Assembly (NCBI RefSeq): GCF_013155385.1
Contig: NZ_JABJUQ010000007.1
Coordinates: 746,001-810,000, forward strand
DNA length: 64,000 bases
Origin: Bacillus sp. WMMC1349
Lineage (GTDB): Bacteria > Bacillota > Bacilli > Bacillales > Bacillaceae
Reading direction: 5' to 3'
Both the position numbers and the translations under genes were made by a program. The notes beneath the pieces are model-generated. The model made no database searches. It was not told where the DNA came from and was given only the letters and a program-made list of their open reading frames with translations. Below, one piece after another: positions 8,945-18,000 of this stretch. The first letter of the stretch is position 1. The number at the start of each line of letters is the position of its first letter.

Positions 8945-9314
8945 TTAATTTGTAAATAAAAAATAACGGATAAATCATTAAAAAAAGATTAAATGACCAC
9001 CAAGCCGGATCGAAATCTTGATTGAACACCCAAAATGAAATGGCCTGCAGTCCGGAACAAAACGTTAAGACTAGAGAAGCAAGGGCAACGTTTTTCCATA
9101 ACGCCTGCCCTTTTTTATGTAAGTATAAACTCCACAGACCTGTGATGGATATCAGTATATCTAACGGAAAAAAAGACCAATTCCAAGATATCATAATCGG
9201 ATTATCATAGTCTTTAAATGCCGCACTCACAGGGATGAGATGAAAAAAAGTAACGAACCAATATAAAATAAATCCAATATCAGTAATCATGAAGAATGGT
9301 TTTAAATGCCTCAC
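8934..9314 (-). CDS. yvaD: YvaD-like membrane protein of unknown function
   Basis: A 126-residue protein with four hydrophobic segments (FMITDIGFILYWFVTFFHLI, LDILISITGLWSLYL, VALASLVLTFCSGLQAISF, FNLFLMIYPLFFIYKLI). It resembles B. subtilis YvaD, which sits in the same order with yvaE and yvaF. It is the last gene of a three-gene operon, overlaps yvaE by four bases (ATGA), and overlaps the convergent dehydrogenase gene by 11. Biochemical role unknown; it may support the SMR transporter. Confidence 0.75.
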   Translation of the reverse strand: MRHLKPFFMITDIGFILYWFVTFFHLIPVSAAFKDYDNPIMISWNWSFFPLDILISITGLWSLYLHKKGQALWKNVALASLVLTFCSGLQAISFWVFNQDFDPAWWSFNLFLMIYPLFFIYKLITE

Positions 9315-9658
9315 AGTTTTCCCCCTGTTTCAATTTGTGGAAGATGATTGATGGTATTTAACATCACGACTCCAGCTATAATCAAAGTGATAGCTACCAC
9401 TTTAAGGAGACTAATGCTTTCGTTAAAATATAAAAAACCGATTATTGAAATAAAGACAATTCCCATACCAGACCATACTGCATAGGCAATAGAAATATCC
9501 ATTGTTTTTAATGTAAGTGTCAAAAATATCAAACTTGCAACATAAAAAACAAGTAACAAGATGCTTGGAAAAAGCTTTGAAAATCCATTAGAGAGTTTCA
9601 TACTAATCGTTCCCGCTGTTTCAAAAAGAATCGCTAAAAATAAATAGAGCCACTGCAT
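9311..9658 (-). CDS. yvaE: SMR-family small multidrug efflux protein (YvaE/EmrE type)
   Basis: A 115-residue protein with four transmembrane helices. The membrane-embedded glutamate of the family is in LAILFETAGTISMKLS (helix 1), and the helix-3 pattern AYAVWSGMGIVFISIIGFLYFNE is diagnostic. It should work as a dimer exchanging protons for cationic drugs or polyamine-like compounds across the membrane. It lies between the TetR regulator gene (15 bp upstream) and yvaD, which fits a self-regulated efflux operon. Confidence 0.9.
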   Translation of the reverse strand: MQWLYLFLAILFETAGTISMKLSNGFSKLFPSILLLVFYVASLIFLTLTLKTMDISIAYAVWSGMGIVFISIIGFLYFNESISLLKVVAITLIIAGVVMLNTINHLPQIETGGKL

Positions 9659-9673
9659 AAGATGTTTTCTCCT

Positions 9674-10234
9674 TTAATGATGTTTAATAACAATACCGTG
9701 TAAGAGAATATCGACAACAGATTTTAAAATCGCTCCAATTGTGTCCTGATTCTTGAGTGATGATGAGGGATCATAAATCTGATTCAGACTACCTGTGTAT
9801 ATTTGAATGAATAAGGGTAATGGGATGTTTTTGATAATTCCGTCGGCTTTTCCTAGTTCAAATAGTTCTTCAACAATGGACCAGTCTTCTTTTAAAAACA
9901 AATCAAGCTTTGCCCATTGTTTGTAATGAAATTTCTTTAACTCTGTCAATAAACGAACATCCATTAATTCAAATTCTGTCGGTAAGCTTATTAAAATTTG
10001 TTCAATCTTTTCTATTAAACTAAGCTGTGCATTAGCTGAGATTGCTTTCTCTTTTTCTTTGATTTGAAAAATGAAATGATCAATGACATGATCAACTAGT
10101 TCATCTTTGGATGAGAAGTGCTCGTAAATTGTTCGCTTGCTGATCGCTAATTGTTTGGCTAAATCGCTCATTGTAAAGGTAAATCCTTTTTGTTGCATCA
10201 TGCTAATCGTTTCTTTGATCATTCGTTCTTTCAT
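9674..10234 (-). CDS. yvaF: TetR/AcrR-family repressor (YvaF-like)
   Basis: A 186-residue regulator with the N-terminal HTH MSDLAKQLAISKRTIYEHFSSKDELVDHV, followed by an all-helical ligand-binding part. It is the first gene of the operon with the SMR transporter and YvaD, and very probably represses it until an effector binds. A perfect AAAGGAGG site precedes the ATG. Inverted repeats just upstream (10269-10298) are the likely operator. Confidence 0.88.
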   Translation of the reverse strand: MKERMIKETISMMQQKGFTFTMSDLAKQLAISKRTIYEHFSSKDELVDHVIDHFIFQIKEKEKAISANAQLSLIEKIEQILISLPTEFELMDVRLLTELKKFHYKQWAKLDLFLKEDWSIVEELFELGKADGIIKNIPLPLFIQIYTGSLNQIYDPSSSLKNQDTIGAILKSVVDILLHGIVIKHH

Positions 10235-10268
10235 TGATGTTACCTCCTTTTTGGTACTGAAAATAATG

Positions 10269-10298
10269 TATTGGTACCAATGGTATCGTACACCAATA
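10269..10298. promoter_or_regulatory. Probable TetR (YvaF) operator
   Basis: The inverted pair TATTGGT-N16-ACCAATA contains a perfect 12-bp palindrome ATTGGTACCAAT, and a further TTGGTAC half-site lies at ~10251. It sits 35-65 bp ahead of the TetR gene, where autoregulatory operators are usually found. Confidence 0.55.
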
Positions 10299-10384
10299 AG
10301 AAGACATTTGTAAAATATTTTGAATGTCTCACATTGAAAAGAAAGAAGAATACAATGCGAAAAAGGGCCTAAAGGGTGAGAAGT

Positions 10385-11296
10385 GTGTGGATCGGAATTT
10401 TGTTCATCATCTTAGGATTAGGGATTACCATATTTGCCGTTAGCTTAATTGTCAGTTATTTGTTTGTGTTGCCCAGCCGCAAAAGTTATGAACAAACATT
10501 TTGTGACGGGATTCAAAACGGTGAAATCATGGTTGATATGTTTGAAGCACATCAAAAGGAAGAACTGTTTATTACGTCTAATGATGGCTGTTCGCTTCAT
10601 GCGATCCTTTTCCCTGTACCGGAAAGTCGGAAAGCCATTCTCATAGCTCACGGTATGAAATGGTCATTATTAGGAGGATGCAAATATGTCGAACTGTTTC
10701 AATCACTCGGTTATCATGTGTTGCTTTGTGACAACAGGTGCCACGGGCTAAGCGGTGGCTCACATGTTTCATACGGATTTTATGAAAAGAATGACTTAGC
10801 AATGTGGACGGATGAACTTGAGAAAAGACTTGGCAAAAATATGTGGATCGGTGTGCTTGGTGAATCACTGGGAGCGGCGGCAGCCATTGAATTGATGAAA
10901 CAAGACCGCAGAATTCGATTTTGTATTGCTGATTCATGTTTTAGCGATTTGACCGAGCTTTGCCGCTTTCAACTGAAAACGGCTGTCAGAATGGCTGTGC
11001 CCTTTTTGATTCCGTTGACTAGCACGCTGATAAAGCGAAGGCATGGCTGGAGTCTTTCTGATATTTCTCCAGTCAAGCATCTTGAACAAAATGATACACC
11101 ATTCTTTATTATTCATGGAACAGAAGATCAACTTGTTCCTTTCAAAATGGCAAAAGTGTTGTATGAGCGGAAAAAAGGCTTCAAACAACTGTATTTAATT
11201 GAAGGAGCAGGACATGTCGGCGGATTTCACCAAAACCAAGAGGAATACGTCAAAAAGATAACGGATTTCTTAGTGAAGGTGGAACCAACCAACTAA
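10385..11296 (+). CDS. Alpha/beta-hydrolase with N-terminal membrane anchor (YqkD-like)
   Basis: About 303 residues. A hydrophobic N-terminal helix (IGILFIILGLGITIFAVSLIV) anchors it in the membrane with the hydrolase on the outside or membrane face. The serine nucleophile is in LGESLGAA, preceded by the oxyanion HGMKWSLLGG loop; the acid/His pair is in GTEDQLVPF and GAGHVGGF. It resembles B. subtilis YqkD in layout and in CRHGLSGG / SYGFYEK segments. The GTG at 10385 is preferred because AAAGGGTGAG lies at the right distance; an upstream GTG at 10376 is inside that site. Substrate unknown. Confidence 0.8.
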   Translation: MWIGILFIILGLGITIFAVSLIVSYLFVLPSRKSYEQTFCDGIQNGEIMVDMFEAHQKEELFITSNDGCSLHAILFPVPESRKAILIAHGMKWSLLGGCKYVELFQSLGYHVLLCDNRCHGLSGGSHVSYGFYEKNDLAMWTDELEKRLGKNMWIGVLGESLGAAAAIELMKQDRRIRFCIADSCFSDLTELCRFQLKTAVRMAVPFLIPLTSTLIKRRHGWSLSDISPVKHLEQNDTPFFIIHGTEDQLVPFKMAKVLYERKKGFKQLYLIEGAGHVGGFHQNQEEYVKKITDFLVKVEPTN

Positions 11297-11301
11297 TCAT
11301 G

Positions 11302-11679
11302 CTACACCTTTTCCACAGCTGATTTTTTTCTGATGTTATTGATTGTAGAGGCGTGTACCTTTCCCCAGTTCATCATTTGGTTAATAATCGGTACAAGTGT
11401 TTCACCGAAATCAGTTAAACTGTATTCGACTTTAGGCGGTACCTGTTTATAAATTTTGCGGTGAACAATCCCATCACGTTCAAGTTCACGAAGCTGGAGA
11501 GTCAGCATGCGCTGTGTAACGCTTGGCATTAAACGCCGCAATTCATTGAAACGTTTTTTCTCATCAATTAAATGAAATAAAATAATACTCTTCCATTTAC
11601 CGCCGATGATGTCAATCGTCGCTTCTACTGGACATGAATATCCTTCTAGGATCGTGCAGTTTGCAGAATGATCTTCCAT
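11302..11679 (-). CDS. HxlR/DUF24-family (MarR-type) redox-sensing regulator, HypR/YodB-like
   Basis: A 125-residue winged-helix protein: CPVEATIDIIGGKWKSIILFHL, KKRFNELRRLMPSVTQRMLTLQLRELERDGIV, and QVPPKVEYSLTDFGETL are DUF24 signatures. Cysteines at ~8 and ~16 lie where HypR, YodB and CatR carry their electrophile/oxidant-sensing cysteine. It is divergent from yfkO, the nitroreductase gene (hypO) that HypR controls in B. subtilis, where the two genes are unlinked. The start at 11679 has AAGGAGAG seven bases upstream; a longer reading from 11721 has no such site and would run through the operator. Confidence 0.85.
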   Translation of the reverse strand: MEDHSANCTILEGYSCPVEATIDIIGGKWKSIILFHLIDEKKRFNELRRLMPSVTQRMLTLQLRELERDGIVHRKIYKQVPPKVEYSLTDFGETLVPIINQMMNWGKVHASTINNIRKKSAVEKV

Positions 11680-11693
11680 ATTCACTCTCTCCT

Positions 11694-11713
11694 TAGTATA
11701 AAAAATGATACTA
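11694..11713. promoter_or_regulatory. Probable DUF24-regulator operator between hxlR-type gene and yfkO
   Basis: A perfect inverted repeat TAGTAT-N8-ATACTA lies 15-35 bp upstream of the regulator start and ~95 bp upstream of yfkO. This spacing and A+T-rich form fit DUF24 family operators, and it could control both genes. Confidence 0.5.
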
Positions 11714-11807
11714 TCTAACAAAAATGTGCGTACTTTTATCTTTTATTATAACGGCTAAAATGGAACTTGAGAAAGAAATATAAACTGAAGAAAAGGGGAG
11801 AAGCATT

Positions 11808-12488
11808 ATGCCAGATCAATTTAAAAAACAGGACATTCTTAACGCCTTTGAATTTAGACATGCTACTAAAGAGTTCGATCCAAAGAAAAAAGTTTCAAAA
11901 GAAGATTTTCAGTTTATATTAGAGACCGGTCGATTATCTCCGAGTTCTATCGGTCTTGAACCTTGGAAGTTTCTTGTCATTCAAAATCAAGACTTACGGG
12001 AAAAGCTGCGCAAAGTATCATGGGGAGCCCAAGGACAGCTGCCAACCGCCAGTCATTTCGTTGTGCTGCTCGGCCGAACTGCGCAAGATATGAGATATGA
12101 TTCTGACTATGTCACACATCAATTAAGAGATGTAAAAAAATGGCCGGAAGATATGATTGAAAGTGGAGTAAAAGGTGGAATCATTAAGAGTTTTCAAGAT
12201 GATGATTTTCATTTGCTAGAGAGTGACAGAGCGATGTTTGACTGGGTGTCCAAACAAACTTATATCGCCCTTGCAAATATGATGACAGCGGCCGCAATGA
12301 TTGGTATTGACTCATGTCCAATCGAAGGATTTAATTATGATGCTGTTCATAAGCTTCTTGAAAATGAAGGGCTGCTTGAAAACGGTCAGTTTGATATTTC
12401 TGTCATGGTTGCATTCGGATACCGGATGAAAGAACCGCGTCCTAAAACAAGAAAGCCAATGGATCAAGTGGTGGAATGGGTGGAATAA
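11808..12488 (+). CDS. yfkO: NAD(P)H-dependent FMN nitroreductase YfkO (HypO)
   Basis: A 226-residue flavin enzyme of the NfsB-like nitroreductase family. FEFRHATKEFDPKKKV at the N-terminus, ETGRLSPSSIGLEPWKF and SKQTYIALANMMTAAAMIGIDSCPIEGF match B. subtilis YfkO closely. It reduces quinones, nitro compounds and azo compounds with NAD(P)H, protecting against electrophile and hypochlorite stress. AAAGGGGAG precedes the ATG. The divergent DUF24 regulator is its likely controller. A terminator follows at 12501. Confidence 0.92.
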   Translation: MPDQFKKQDILNAFEFRHATKEFDPKKKVSKEDFQFILETGRLSPSSIGLEPWKFLVIQNQDLREKLRKVSWGAQGQLPTASHFVVLLGRTAQDMRYDSDYVTHQLRDVKKWPEDMIESGVKGGIIKSFQDDDFHLLESDRAMFDWVSKQTYIALANMMTAAAMIGIDSCPIEGFNYDAVHKLLENEGLLENGQFDISVMVAFGYRMKEPRPKTRKPMDQVVEWVE

Positions 12489-12500
12489 ATCACTTCTATT

Positions 12501-12552
12501 GAAAAGGGGCTGTCCAGTAAGTCAATTTTTGACGATTGGACACCCTTTTCAT
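12501..12552. terminator. Terminator hairpin after yfkO
   Basis: AAAAGGG-ctGTCCA and TGGACacCCTTTT form an imperfect stem with a T-rich tail. Related GTCC/GGAC hairpins recur at 51161 and 51731. Confidence 0.65.
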
Positions 12553-12644
12553 ATTTAACAAGCGCTAGTATATCAGCAATCTTCAATGATAATTTTTTTA
12601 ATTTTGCTCTTTTGGGCAAGTACTTTTAAGGTTTGTCATATCAT

Positions 12645-12977
12645 TTATTCCCATCTCTCTTTTTGTATATGATAGTTTTCTTCAGTTATCATGATCTTCT
12701 GAAAAGGTGCTGGACAGATTTTATTATACTTACGAATTTGAACGTTGATTTCCTCTAGTTGCTTGAAAGATTTGAGATTGTTTAACGCATCAGAGATCTT
12801 TTTTTGGAGTTTGATCCATTCTGGCAGGTATCCAGCATTTCGGGCTATTTTTTGAAAATGCTGGTATGTGTCACCGCTGAAAAACTCCTCAGGTAGTGGC
12901 TTACCTTTACCAGGCAAATCTTTAGACTGATCAGATTGTTTGAGAATGTCTCCGATCGGGTCCCGATATTCCATCAT
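12645..12977 (-). CDS. DUF1992 (DnaJ homologue C28-type conserved domain) protein
   Basis: A 110-residue cytosolic protein. YRDPIGDILKQSDQSKDLPGKGKPL followed by a YLPEWIKLQKKI helix is the DUF1992 domain found in DNAJC28 and many small bacterial proteins. Its molecular function is not established. AAGGAGG lies five bases upstream of the ATG at 12977. It follows the MFS gene by 14 bp on the same strand and may be co-transcribed with it. Confidence 0.8.
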   Translation of the reverse strand: MMEYRDPIGDILKQSDQSKDLPGKGKPLPEEFFSGDTYQHFQKIARNAGYLPEWIKLQKKISDALNNLKSFKQLEEINVQIRKYNKICPAPFQKIMITEENYHIQKERWE

Positions 12978-12991
12978 TCATTCCTCCTTAT

Positions 12992-14230
12992 TTAATACGT
13001 AGGGTTTTTCTCCCCTTCAATATAAAAATGATTTTTGGAAGGTAAAAAGGTCATCATACATAAAATGACTGTAATGAATAACATGACAAATGAACCTGCA
13101 ATGAACACTGGTTTTACGGTAAAAAGATTTGCTGTCAATCCTACTAAAAGAGTTACAAAAATGTTAAGGATAGCTTGGAATAAACTATAGATGCTTGTGA
13201 TTCTCCCCATCATCTTCACATCGACATTTTTTTGATAAAAGGTTAAAAAACCAGTGTTAGCAAAAGCAAGAAAAAATGCAAGTATGAAAAATCCAAGTGC
13301 AGTAACAGTCACTGTTGTCGAAAGTGAAAACATGACATAACCACTAGCAAATAAAATCGTGCCGAATCCAATTAATAGATTGATCGAAAAGTATTTAACT
13401 GCAATAGAGTTGAATAATGAACCGGTTAATATTCCTGCTCCAGACACACTCACTAAAAATCCGTATTGGCTATCAGTTAAATGAAGAACATCTTTAGCGA
13501 AGACCGTTTCTTGGGCATCAAGAGCCCCTGCAATTAAAAGTGAACCATGATAAAGAAAATAGATTGTCATCGTATATAAAGCGTTTTTACTAAAATGATA
13601 AACTTCAATCCAGTCTTGACGAATAATAGACCAACTCATTTTAGCTGTTGCGGCTTGATGTTCAGTTTTTTCGAGTTTAGGCATCCAAATCATGATCAGA
13701 CCTGAAAATAGAAATGATCCAGCATTACAGTAGATCGCTAAAATAGGAGATCCAACCATAAATAATACGCCTGCTGCAGCTGGACCGATTAAGAAAGCTC
13801 CAGAATTCACTAAACTAAGAAGAGAGTTAAAGCGTTTTCGCTTTTTTTCTGGAATGAGCTTTGTGATATATGTCATCGAACTCGGACTAAAAATAGAACT
13901 AGCCATATTGATTAAGAAAATGATGATATAGATGAAAGAAAGTGAGGTCGACAGTGGAATGAACAAAAGAAGTCCAAACCTTATCATGTCCATCGTTATC
14001 ATGATGTTCCTTTTGTTGAACCTATCAATGATACTCCCTGACCAAAAGTTGGTGACCAACATTGCAATTGGTTTGATAATGTAGATAGTTGCTACAGCTG
14101 TAGGCGAGTCTGTCATATCATAGATTAATAATGATAATGCGATTAAATAAATCCAATCACCAATATTGGAGATACCGATCCCAAATAATAATAGAATTGT
14201 CCATTTGATCTCTTCTAATTTAAACTTCAT
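12992..14230 (-). CDS. MFS efflux transporter (macrolide-efflux/EntS-like)
   Basis: A 412-residue protein with about 12 transmembrane helices. GIGISNIGDWIYLIALSLLIYDMTDSPTA at the start and WSGSIIDRFNKRNIMITMDMIRF (the MFS loop 2-3 motif) are typical of the MefA/EntS-like branch. It probably exports a drug or siderophore by proton antiport. The substrate cannot be inferred, and the neighbours (a DUF1992 protein and a YukJ-like protein) give no clue. In B. subtilis an MFS gene, yfkL, lies in this general interval, but I cannot confirm orthology. Confidence 0.8.
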   Translation of the reverse strand: MKFKLEEIKWTILLLFGIGISNIGDWIYLIALSLLIYDMTDSPTAVATIYIIKPIAMLVTNFWSGSIIDRFNKRNIMITMDMIRFGLLLFIPLSTSLSFIYIIIFLINMASSIFSPSSMTYITKLIPEKKRKRFNSLLSLVNSGAFLIGPAAAGVLFMVGSPILAIYCNAGSFLFSGLIMIWMPKLEKTEHQAATAKMSWSIIRQDWIEVYHFSKNALYTMTIYFLYHGSLLIAGALDAQETVFAKDVLHLTDSQYGFLVSVSGAGILTGSLFNSIAVKYFSINLLIGFGTILFASGYVMFSLSTTVTVTALGFFILAFFLAFANTGFLTFYQKNVDVKMMGRITSIYSLFQAILNIFVTLLVGLTANLFTVKPVFIAGSFVMLFITVILCMMTFLPSKNHFYIEGEKNPTY

Positions 14231-14298
14231 CGTATAGATCTTTACCCCTTGTTTATTTGATGCTCATGAACCTGACATCGGGCAAGTAAATAAGAACT

Positions 14299-14988
14299 TT
14301 ATTGCAAATGAACATTTTTGTGATTGCATTGTTCAACAGGTTTGACCGCGTGTCCATTTTCATCTGTGCACCAAGATTGAGATTGGAAAGCGAGAAAAAT
14401 GGCTACCCATCTGTTTTCTTGTTCAAAGTGGATTAAGATGCCTCCATCTTGCCAGATTCCATTGTCATTTTTCCACCGTTCCAAATTTCCCTGGTTCATA
14501 TGAATATCATGGATACCGTTTCCAGGTAAAAAATCAAAATAACGATCTGGTGTGTTTTCTTCTGGTCCCCAACGATCTCCGAAAGCATAGATGGTAGCTG
14601 ATTGATCAATCGCTTGCTGAACATAATATTGAATTTTTTCATTTAAGTCATTATCGATCCCATCCAGATCTGGCGGTAAAGGAATCATCTTACTGGAATC
14701 TAATAAATTTCCACGGATAAAATCAAGGCCGATATCTGGACAATTATTTCGGATAGAAGTAAAACCGAAATCTAAATCTGGTAACTTGATGATGTCCTCT
14801 GAATGAAAATGTTCATCAACCATATACAATACTTCTGAAGGATGTGCTTGGGATTTAATATTAATCGCAATTCGATATTGTATATCTTGCTCATCTTGAA
14901 TCAATACTTGAAAATGAGGCTTTTCACCACTTCCTAGCATCGTTTTAACTGCTTTACCTTTTAAAACTCCATAATTTTTTACAGGCAT
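14299..14988 (-). CDS. YukJ-like DUF2278 protein
   Basis: About 229 residues. MPVKNYGVLKGKAVKTMLG at the N-terminus, HYQVL-like PHFQVLIQDE, and DIGLDFIRGNLLDSSKMIPLPPDLDGIDNDLNEKI are hallmarks of DUF2278, the family of B. subtilis YukJ. Function unknown; cytosolic, no membrane segment. Of three consecutive ATG codons, the one at 14988 has the best distance from AAGGAGG. It begins 14 bases after the yfkN stop on the same strand, so it is probably in the yfkN transcript. Confidence 0.8.
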   Translation of the reverse strand: MPVKNYGVLKGKAVKTMLGSGEKPHFQVLIQDEQDIQYRIAINIKSQAHPSEVLYMVDEHFHSEDIIKLPDLDFGFTSIRNNCPDIGLDFIRGNLLDSSKMIPLPPDLDGIDNDLNEKIQYYVQQAIDQSATIYAFGDRWGPEENTPDRYFDFLPGNGIHDIHMNQGNLERWKNDNGIWQDGGILIHFEQENRWVAIFLAFQSQSWCTDENGHAVKPVEQCNHKNVHLQ

Positions 14989-15001
14989 CATCATGTCCTC
15001 C

Positions 15002-18000
15002 TTAAGCAGATTTTTGCCAAACACTCTGATCTGGTAAAACAACTTCTTTTATTCTATTTTCAATAGTTGGTGCTACTACATCAGATTGTGCCAGCTGTTC
15101 AATAAATACTTCATAGTCTGTAATGCCCAAACTGACTTTATTTTTTGCTTTTTTAAAGACATTGTAGCCGTCCCCGCCGCTAGCAATGAAGTGAGTTGTG
15201 GCGACTCGATAAGTTTGCTTTAGATCGAGTGGTTCTGATTCACCTATTTTATTGCTGAGTTTTACATCCAGAACCCGGTTTCCTTCTGATTTATTTCGTG
15301 TAAAAGTAAATGTTAAGCCAGCCACATGAGGAAACGCACCACCGCCTTCTTCAATTTGACTGACACCATGTTCAAGTGCCTTGACAATTTGAGCTCCTGT
15401 TAAGTCTGCAGTATAAATCGTCTTGCTAAATGGCATGACATGGAGAACATCACTAAAGGTAATCACACCTTGAGGTATCCCATTTCTAATACTACCGCCA
15501 TTGATGATTGCCAAGTCGGCAGTGCCAGATTGTTTTGCCTTGTTTAACATGCTGTCAGCAATCAGATTTCCCAGATTTGTCTCTTTTGAACGGACATGCT
15601 CTCGTTTTCCATCAAGCGGAACAGCAGTAAATCCAACTTTTTTTGTTTTTAATTGATTAAGCTCCTGTTTAAATTTCTCAAGCTTTTTCTTTACTGTTGG
15701 CTCTTCCTGTATCTTTTCATCAATTGTGATCGCCTGAAAACAGGATTTTTTGGTTTGCACGATTCCGCTCCTATCAAACACGAGATCAACTCTGCCTAAA
15801 AATTGACCATAGTCTTTGACTTGGGCAACGATTGTCGGCTCTTTGTTTGGAACAACTTTCAATTGGTCCACTAGTGTATGCGTATGACCGCCGATAATCA
15901 AGTCGATTCCTTTCACTTTTTTGGCAAGCTCCAAATCGCGGTTGTAGCCAAGATGGGTCAGGGCGATCACTTTATTGATGTTTTCGGTTTTAGTGATTTT
16001 TTTGACAGTTTTTTTTGCGGACTGATAAGCGTTTTTGAATGTTATATTTGGGCCTGGGCTTGATGTATATCTTGTAGTTTCTGTCGTCAATCCAAAAACA
16101 GCGACCTTTTCTCCATTGATATCAAGCACAATGTAAGGGTAAATTCCACTTTGTTTATTTTGGGTTGTTTTAAAGACCATCGGTTTTTTATGCCATATAT
16201 TGAGGACGGGGTCCTTTGAAACATCGATATTTGAACTAACGATTGGGAAGGTTGGTGCTTCAAACAAATGCCGGTTATCAGGATCAACAGCCAGACCATT
16301 TCCACTCAGAAAGTCAGCAAGTCCTTTTGGTCCTTTATCAAATTCATGGTTGCCGAGAGTCATCGCATCATAACCGACCATGTTCATCATTTTTAGATCG
16401 GCGAGCCCGTTCCATTTTGTAAAATAAAGATCTCCGGAGAACACATCTCCAGCATCAAGCAAGATGTTGTTTGCCGTTTCATCGCGGATTTCATTGATTT
16501 TTGTGGCTCGTCTTGCGGTATGTTCAAGATGGGCATGCGTATCATTTGTATGCATCACTGTTACTGTCCAGTTCTTTTCAGATTCCGGTGGCTTAGTCTC
16601 GTCAAAAGTTAATTTATAAACACCATATCCTTGATTTGCTGATTCTCTTACAAAATCGATACTTTTCAATTTTTCAGCAAAAGGTTTTGCTAGTAAAGAT
16701 GATTCAAAGATAATTTTTGGTCCTCTGACAGGTTTGATTGACCAGTTATTGTCTGCTTTCGGGTTAATAGTGCCTTTTGCCATGATATAGTTCATCAGCA
16801 CCTGCCGATTTTCATCAGCTGCCATATAAACAACTTTCTCCTTTGACAAATGAGGGAAGCCTCCACCTCCGAATGCACGGTAATTATTGGTGACGATCAG
16901 AAATTCCTGTTCATCTTTGACTGGTTTTCCGTTGTATGCTAAATGTTTAATGCGGTTCGCTTGCGGGTTTTTTAGTGTTCCTGATCGATCATATTTTGTA
17001 GGCTCTGTAATGTCGATCTCATATGTCACACCATCAATCACATCATAATTATATGACCTAAAGTCTTGATGAAGCAGAGCCTGTTCCTCAGTGTTGGAAG
17101 GGTCAATTTGATTAAACTGTCCCGCTGACATCTCAAGCCAATCCTTCACTTCACTTCCTGTCAGTTTGACGATATAAAGCGTATTATCATACAAATACAG
17201 ATCGCCGATATGTTTAATCGCCAAATCACCGGCACGAATATTTGTATAGTAATCAGGTCCATTGCGGCCGCCTGCTTTAAATGGAGCGCTTGCTGAGAGA
17301 ATGGGCAAGTAGTCATATTTGGTGTCTTTTATCACATCTCTGGCGTACCATTTCTGTGCATCAGCGACGATCTGAATAGATGGATCATCGACAACTTGCG
17401 AGAAAAAGCTGTTAATATCAACTTCAGTTTTGCCAATTGGTTTGCGGACAAATTGTAATGTTTTTTCATGAGTACTTTTGATCGACTCAGTCACCGTTTG
17501 ATGTGGTGAAGTAACACTCTCAATTGCTTCTGTTTTTGCATCATTGTCTTTAACTGTCCATTTTCCATCATTTTGCACAAGCTGCAGATTGATGATGCCT
17601 AAATGACTGCCCCAGTTTTTCGGCATGACGACAGGAATTCCGTTAATTGTGCCTTTTTGAATGTCAATTTTAGCATTCCCTTGATAGTCAGGGCTTGGAA
17701 ATAGATTATGCTGATGACCCGAAATTATAGCATCGATTCCAGAGGTTTTGAGAGCTAAATCAAATACAGCATTTTCAGCGCCTTTTGGCTGTTGTTTCGT
17801 TTCAATACCAGAATGCGCGAGAGCGATAATCAAGTCTGCTCCTTCTGCTTTCATTTTCGGAATCATTTCCTGGGCTGATTCAGTTATATCTTGCACAGTT
17901 ATTTTTCCCTCAAGATGCTTATTATCCCAGGTTAATATTTGTGGAGGGGTAAACCCAATATAACCTATTTTAAGCTGCTGGTTTTGTCCCTTGTCATCGA

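Noticed and set aside
10445..11188. Several minus- and plus-strand frames inside the alpha/beta-hydrolase gene
   Set aside because: They are shadows of a gene whose own frame carries the complete catalytic pattern.
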